Assembly (NCBI GenBank): GCA_016987375.1
Contig: PJRA01000114.1
Coordinates: forward strand, 323,538 to 387,537
DNA length: 64,000 nt
Direction of reading: 5' to 3'
Source: Brachionus koreanus
Lineage: Eukaryota; Rotifera; Eurotatoria; Ploima; Brachionidae
The notes under the pieces were generated by a model. The model made no database searches and was not told the DNA's origin. It saw only the letters and a list, made by a program, of their open reading frames with translations. The position numbers and the translations under genes are program-made. This document shows, in pieces, positions 58,501 to 64,000 of the stretch (position 1 is its first letter; the number at the start of each line of letters is the position of its first letter).

Positions 58501-60410
58501 GTTCCTAAAAAAACTGTGATGCCAGGTATCATTTTTTTACCAATCGAACTGCCGGGTATTGGAATTTACTTGATGATGCAACAAGAAAAATAACCGATAC
58601 AAATACTTTTAAAAAAAGATTAGATAAATTGCTCAATTTAAACTGACAGTTAAAAAATAGTACAATTTATAAAACCGTCAAACAACAGCGCCACAGGATG
58701 TCATAGCAGAGCGTTTATTGATATTGCTGCTTAGGATACAACAATCCCTACAGCTCACTACTACTACTACTAAAGATTGAGTAAATTTTTTTTTAGATTG
58801 ATAGATTTATTTTTTGTTGTTTCATGAATTATATTTTTATCAGTTTAATCAGAATGTAAACAAATATCCAATGCAGAGATATGACATATATTTTTTAATT
58901 CAAATTTAACCCATTCTAGGCAACATGAAGTTTAGTACGATTGTACTATTGGGTTAGAAATTAATTTCCAGGCTGAGTTTTTTACAGCGGATGTACAAAT
59001 TTATGTACAGAGTATACATGAAGTTTTTTTTTGGTAGAATGAAATTTTTTATTCTGATGGACCCTCATGTTTCAAATATAGGGGCTAAAATTTTTTTTCT
59101 TTTTTTTAATAAACTACTAGTACGATTGGTTATTTTGCTAAAATAGAAGTTTGTAAACAATGTACAATATTTTTTGTACAAAATTTTTGATGACCCTTGA
59201 ATCGTACAAATTTTTACTATTCAAAGTAATTATAATAAAAAAATAAAAAATATTTTTTTTTTTTAAATTTTAAGAGGGTCTAAAATTTTTTTCTTAAGCT
59301 GTACTCAGGGTGGGTATATACAAAAAGTATGTGTTGAATCGTTAGCTTTTTTCATCACGAATAGTACTGGAATCGTACAGTACAATCGTACTATACTTCA
59401 TGTTGCCCCCATTCTATAATTTAATTGAAATTAACTTAGTCACAACACGTAACCTCAATCGTAAAGCTAATTTAGAATAAAAAATATTCACAGTTTTTCT
59501 AACAAAATGTAATTAAATTTGAGACATTTTACCTTTAAATAGATTTTTATACAACTTGCTTTTTATGTATTTATTAAGCAATTAAATCTGCCTTAAAGGT
59601 TTAAAAAAAAATATTCAAAAAAGCTTGCAGACTGTTTTTTTTTTTTCGAATATTTTTCTATTTATCTTTTTTTTTGAATATGAAAAAATAATAAAAGCAA
59701 ATAAATACCTAAAATCTTTAGTATTTCAAATCTGTACAAAATATGGTCATGTTGTACTGGTTTGTAGCTACCATTTTCATCATCGTAGCCATTGTTGTTA
59801 GCGCCTCCAATAACTCCGTGTATTTTTTTGGCATTTTGGCCAAGAAAATAAATCTCAGGATAATTGAAAATTTCATGGTGTTCGAAAGGCGTCAATTTTT
59901 GCATATAATTTTTCATTGCTGTTTCAGGCGTCATTGGTTGCACAGTTCGCTTCATATTTGTCGAATTGAGGTGCTGTTGGATCGAGAGAGATGAATTGGC
60001 ATTCAAATTACTGACATTGTTATTGTTGGTGTTTGTCTTGTTGATCATGGATTTATTGCTATTCAGACTGTCAACCGAAGGACTTTTGTGTCCGATTTTT
60101 TCCTGCGTTTCTTTCAGATTCGTTGTGTTAAGGCTTTGGTTGTGATGGCTGTGAAGGTGATGCGAGTGGCTCAGGTAGCTTTTGTGAAGAGTCGAGCTAT
60201 CGTACAACTGTTGGACCTGAATGCCGTTGCTCGAGCTCGAGTTTCGGCCATTTCGCACCCCCGATGTGGCAATCGTCGCATTCAAATTGGTCGAGCTGGT
60301 GTTCGCGTTTATGCCACCGGTGCTCGCGTACAGCTTGTTCGCACGTGGTTTCAACGGCGGCAATGTGGTCGAGTTCATATCAGTCAAATACAAGGTCTGG
60401 TCGCCACTTC
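55578..60410 (-). CDS. DYRK2: Dual-specificity tyrosine-regulated kinase 2 (5' end missing)
   Basis: Two exons are certain: 60410-59709 and 56734-55578, joined within the glycine loop (KILG / KGSFGQ) in phase 1. The first exon begins with a splice acceptor, so at least one more 5' exon exists that I could not place. The N-terminal part is Asn/Ser-rich, then follows the DYRK-specific box [20 protein letters not shown] and the HD-x-x-YRFE region. The kinase domain has [25 protein letters not shown], and the YTY activation-loop motif whose second Tyr is autophosphorylated. The class II DYRK sequence continues to [16 protein letters not shown]2 phosphorylates substrates in cell-cycle, proteasome and DNA-damage control. 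The 3-kb intron holds a LINE tail and a MITE. This exon is much less AT-rich than its surroundings. Confidence 0.93.
58500..58780 (+). mobile_element. LINE 3' end with ACT-type tail
   Basis: The + strand reads [20 protein letters not shown], the C-terminal TFKKRLD block of L2/CR1-type reverse transcriptases, then a short 3' UTR and a (CTA)n tail at 58757-58775. It lies in the DYRK2 intron, antisense to the gene. Confidence 0.65.
58910..59416. mobile_element. 489-bp MITE with 9-bp target-site duplication
   Basis: The element spans 58919-59407. Its terminal inverted repeats are 29 bp with one mismatch, starting GGCAACATGAAGT at the left. The direct repeat CCCATTCTA flanks it exactly on both sides (58910-58918 and 59408-59416). 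It has no coding capacity. A 9-bp duplication fits Mutator-like (MULE) elements best. Confidence 0.85.
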
Positions 60411-62117
60411 CTTAAAAATCAAAAAACAAATATTAGTTTAGATAAAAGAAAAAAAAAGAAATTTTCTATTAATTAGTTAATTAATTTTTTTGAAAATTAT
60501 GTTCGAGTTTAAGAACGAGCATAAAAATAGTTGCCATCGAAAAAAAAAGACTCGTGTTGCTAGCGAATAATAATATTATAATTCTTTGGAAAGTATTGTC
60601 GCTTATTCAATAGTTTTTATGGTTTGCTTGATTTTAAAAAATATTTTCTAGCTATTAAACAAATAAGTAATAAAAAATGAGATGTTGTCAAATCATTTTC
60701 TCAAACTTTTTATAACCTGCTTCTCGAAAATAAGAAAAAAATTTAATTGAATTTGTCAACTGAATGAATGAAATTTGTTTTGAATCCATTCAGCGCTTGC
60801 TTGCTTGCTTGAAAAAAGTCTAATTAAAGAATATATACAAAACCTTGAGCATTGCTTATCGAGCTCTGTCGGGCTTAGCCTGAGGTAGTTTAAGATGTTT
60901 GAAAAAAAAACAAATATCACTATTATATAATTAATTAAAGGCATTTGATTTTGTTCTCTATTTACACAGATGCTGGCAATGCTCTGTTTCTGTTCAGAAG
61001 CCTAACCTTTGCTTTAATTAAAAACGGATCTGAAAAAATCTAATTATTAACTCAAGCGTTTAAAATTCATTTGTTTAATGACCGCATATGTTAGTACTAA
61101 TTAAATAATTGACTAAGCCTAAATAGGTCTGTATTTTTTGAAAAAAAAACTCATTAGCTTTTTTTATAATTTTGATGATTTTTATATAAGGACCGAACAA
61201 GGGTGAAATCTTTTTTTTTTCGAACCAAAAAAGTACATTATAAAATGTGGAAAAAAACACACAAACCTGTTTTCACAATAATTAAAATATTAGTTAAGCT
61301 AAATTTAAAATTTAAATTCAAAAACCTTGGTGATTTTTTAAAGGCTTTAATTTAGTCGAAAAATAAAAATTCAACTTTATTAGACTAAATTTTATTAGGT
61401 TTAAGAAGAAAAATTTAAAGAATAAAAATTGAATAAAATTCAAATCTTAAGAGTCCTTTATTTTTCTAAATCACGTCCTCAATTTTGCTAGAAAAATATG
61501 AGACAGTAGAGGATAAAAATCAAAATAAAATCTAGACTAAAATTTAGAATAAAATATATGTTCTATGCTCATCTATGTAATTAATTTACATTGTAGATTG
61601 GATTACGAACAGCTTATTGCTTGTTGTTTTGACTGAGCTTTGACATATCAAGATTAATTTAAAACCGCTTAAAATGGCCAAAATGAACAAAACTTGGTTT
61701 AGAAAAAAAAAATAAAATATATATATATTAAATTACTTTTAAATATATCATTTAGACTCAAAAGTTTATTGTATACCTTTCTAACGCAGTAATTAATTGC
61801 ATATTTTGCTAACAAAAACCCACACGGTAAATTTTATTTTTTCCTCAAATAAAAAAAAATTAAATACCTTAGCCATGAAAGCTTTTATATTTTCTAGTCA
61901 TCAGACTATTTGGCCTTATTCGAAAATAATGTCAATATTGAAATCTTGACCTTATTTTTTTCTATTTATTTACCTCGTTTTACTATCATTTGACAAAATT
62001 TATTCAAAAAATAATAACACAAGATTATTTTCTTATAAATTCTTAAGCTAACATGTTTACAATTTTTTTTTACTTTTCAAACATTTTTTTGTTAATTAAA
62101 AACAAGAATATTTAAGA
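60411..62117. other. DYRK2 upstream intron or 5' region
   Basis: AT-rich stretch upstream of the DYRK2 exon and downstream of the unknown gene at 62.1 kb. The missing DYRK2 5' exon could be here, but no convincing candidate was seen. Confidence 0.45.
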
Positions 62118-62600
62118 TCAAGTTTCCATGGAAAAAAAGAAATTCTCATTTTGTGCTAATTCATTACCATGATCGTCTGGATTAGTAATGTAATAGACGT
62201 AGTTGTCTGGTATTTCATATGGGTCTGTTGCATAGAAAGGCACCTCTTCCTGAGCTACAGTTTTGAATGTTTGTTCCAAAGGAACGTAGTATTCTGTTTG
62301 ATAGTGGATTTCATAGGTATCAGGATCCAGATTATTAGTGTCAGAGATTAATACAGGCTGGTTTTGGTAAATTATGGAGGCTCGTTTTGATGGAACAGGT
62401 TGTTTTTTGGAACTTTCTTGGCCAATATACCTTGATATTGACTTAAGAGTTTGTCTACGATTGAGAACACTCTGGGACTTGTCAACTGATCTTCTTGGCT
62501 GTGTCGGTGGCAGTGAGCTCAGCGACTTACTCGGACTTGTTTTCAAGCCGTATGAATATTTTTCATATATCTGAGGAGCAGTAGATACCCAGTCGTACAT
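62118..62600 (-). CDS. Unrecognised 160-residue protein
   Basis: A single open frame with an ATG start and non-repetitive composition, clearly less AT-rich than the flanks, which argues that it is real. Residues 1-75 are Ser/Pro/Arg-rich and basic. Residues 90-160 are acidic and Tyr-rich, with repeated Y-x-x-P or YY groups and an NPDDHGNE stretch. No signal peptide, membrane segment or known domain is visible. It could be a separate gene or a 5' exon unit nested upstream of DYRK2 on the same strand; the stop codon and lack of a donor near the end favour a separate gene. Confidence 0.55.
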   Translation of the reverse strand: MYDWVSTAPQIYEKYSYGLKTSPSKSLSSLPPTQPRRSVDKSQSVLNRRQTLKSISRYIGQESSKKQPVPSKRASIIYQNQPVLISDTNNLDPDTYEIHYQTEYYVPLEQTFKTVAQEEVPFYATDPYEIPDNYVYYITNPDDHGNELAQNENFFFSMET

Positions 62601-64000
62601 TTTTTTTTCTTAAAAGCTCAATGTTTTATTTTTAAAAATGCATTTAACATCACAAAAAGTGGAATTTATTTTTTTATCGAAAGTTATATTTAACAAAATT
62701 ATGAATGTTGGCTTATTTGATTTAGCTGTTGATTTATTTGGGTTTCGTTTAATATAATAAAACATTACCCTCAAATTTGAAAAAAATTTGGAGGAATATT
62801 TGATTTAAAAAAGTTAACAATAAACTAAAGTATTTTTGTAACAGAATCACTAATCCATTTTTGAAATATATTTTTCTTTTTTTGCTGAGCACATTTTAAA
62901 GCTAAATAGAAATCAGAAACGATTTTTCTAAACATGCGTTTAATTAAATAAAAAAAGCCATAAATTTTAATTTATTTAAATTTTAAATTTCGAAGCTAGC
63001 CAGCTTGGTTCAACAAAATTAAAATAAATTTCTAGCGTTTGATAAAAAATTTACATTAATATATTCATGTTTTGTTTTCTTTTTTAAGAATACTCTATAG
63101 ATTAAAATATGAAAAAATTTTTATTTTTTTTTTTTTTTCAAATAAAATAATCAATGACTAATTAAAATTTATGGACCAGATTTTAGAATAAGCCTACTTA
63201 AATTTAAAACTTTTATTTCGATCAAATTGATTAAATAAGAATTTGTAAGAAAATAAAAATTATTTCTGGCAATTTTTCGAATCAAAAAATGAATTTTAAT
63301 TTTAAACAAAAGTTGACCATTTCTCAATGTAACTTGGATATTTAATAATTGAAATACATAAAATTTTTTTCTAAACCCTTAATTTAAAAAATTAAAAAAA
63401 AAGCTTATTCTATGGGTATAAAAGATGCTTTAATGTCTTTTAGAGGCGAAATATTTTTTCTTAATGCTAGCGACTTGCTAGTTTTTACCTTTTAGTGAAT
63501 ACTTAAAGAACCAACCTGGATACTAGTTAATTCAAAATCTTAATAGGCTTCTGAATAAAAATTATTGATTCATTTAAAACTGTTGGAATCTTTTATTTTT
63601 ACAGATTCTTCACTATTATGTAATTTAGCTTCAGTTAAACTAATTAAGTCAAGCAAACAAAAAATTTTAATTTTAGGGCTTTGTCAGCTTTTCGACTAAT
63701 TTAAAAAAAAAAGATTAACTAGCTTAAAATCATTTACTACTAAAATGAATGGAATAAAAAAGGAAGTAAATACAATAAAAAAATGCAACAATTTAATTTC
63801 TATTCTAACAAACTTAATTTTTTTTTTTTAAATTTCAAAAATATTCTATATTACTGAAAATTAACTTGATTTTTTTTGGCTTTTAGAATAATTTTCAATT
63901 AAATGTCAGAAATTTCAGCTTGCTAGCTCTCTTAAGACAAAAACACAATCTATTTAGCTATTTAAAAATATATTCCGACTATGGAAAAACTTAATTTTTC
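62601..64000. other. Intergenic, AT-rich
   Basis: No gene, repeat or RNA is recognised up to the window edge. T- and A-runs are frequent. Confidence 0.5.

Noticed and set aside
60088..60476. Three overlapping + strand frames rich in Arg/Val
   Set aside because: Antisense to the DYRK2 exon with its His/Asn/Ser codons; no independent support.
1..64000. CRISPR arrays, operons or bacterial regulatory elements
   Set aside because: Spliced genes and LINEs show this is eukaryotic nuclear DNA; no regularly spaced repeats were found.

Overview
This is a very AT-rich animal nuclear window. Genes are split by short spliceosomal introns, many of 50-60 nt with GT-AG ends, and the gaps hold decayed LINEs, MITE-like inverted repeats and homopolymer runs. 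The recognisable genes (COG7, VKORC1, DYRK2, SLX1, BLM-type RecQ helicases, small subunit of serine palmitoyltransferase) are metazoan. Composition, compact introns and transposon content are most like a monogonont rotifer (Brachionus type), but that placement is inference and was not tested. I rebuilt gene models by hand from splice sites, reading-frame phase and family conservation. Where I give exon lists, the summed exon lengths are multiples of three and the joined frame is open.

Layout. 1.7-7.7 kb (-): a nine-exon gene for a coiled-coil / PLAT / ankyrin protein with a long Ser-rich tail. 8.9-10.7 kb (+): a membrane protein with a degenerate group III phospholipase A2-like domain. 11.4-12.2 kb (+): a small secreted leucine-rich-repeat protein. 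13.6-14.5 kb (-) VKORC1 and 14.8-19.3 kb (+) COG7 form a head-to-head pair; COG7 intron 3 carries a copy of part of exon 3 and a retroelement piece. 21.3-22.7 kb and 27.3-28.6 kb (both -): two paralogous secreted esterases of the circularly permuted PHB-depolymerase type. Between them lie a LINE fragment, an unknown gene with an 87-bp tandem duplication and a poly-A frameshift, and a Tc1 transposase relic. 29-37 kb is a gene desert with a 38-N assembly gap inside a long inverted repeat, MITE-like hairpins and LINE tails.

37.2-49.7 kb is the most unusual part: two divergent, head-to-head BLM-like helicase genes with start codons 215 bp apart. Both encode a RING-like zinc finger ahead of the RecQ core. 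They are clearly diverged at both ends but share a 1,324-bp block that appears identical, which is best explained by recent gene conversion. The first intron of the + copy is 4.4 kb and holds a LINE inserted into an older LINE, flanked by a 10-bp target-site duplication. SLX1, another Holliday-junction enzyme, follows at 50.8 kb.

52.3-52.5 kb (-) is the small serine palmitoyltransferase subunit. 53.5-54.3 kb holds a degraded FLYWCH-type relic. 55.6-60.4 kb (-) is DYRK2, missing its 5' exon(s), with a LINE tail and a 489-bp MITE with 9-bp target-site duplications in its intron. 62.1-62.6 kb (-) is an unrecognised 160-residue protein. No tRNA, rRNA or CRISPR array was found.
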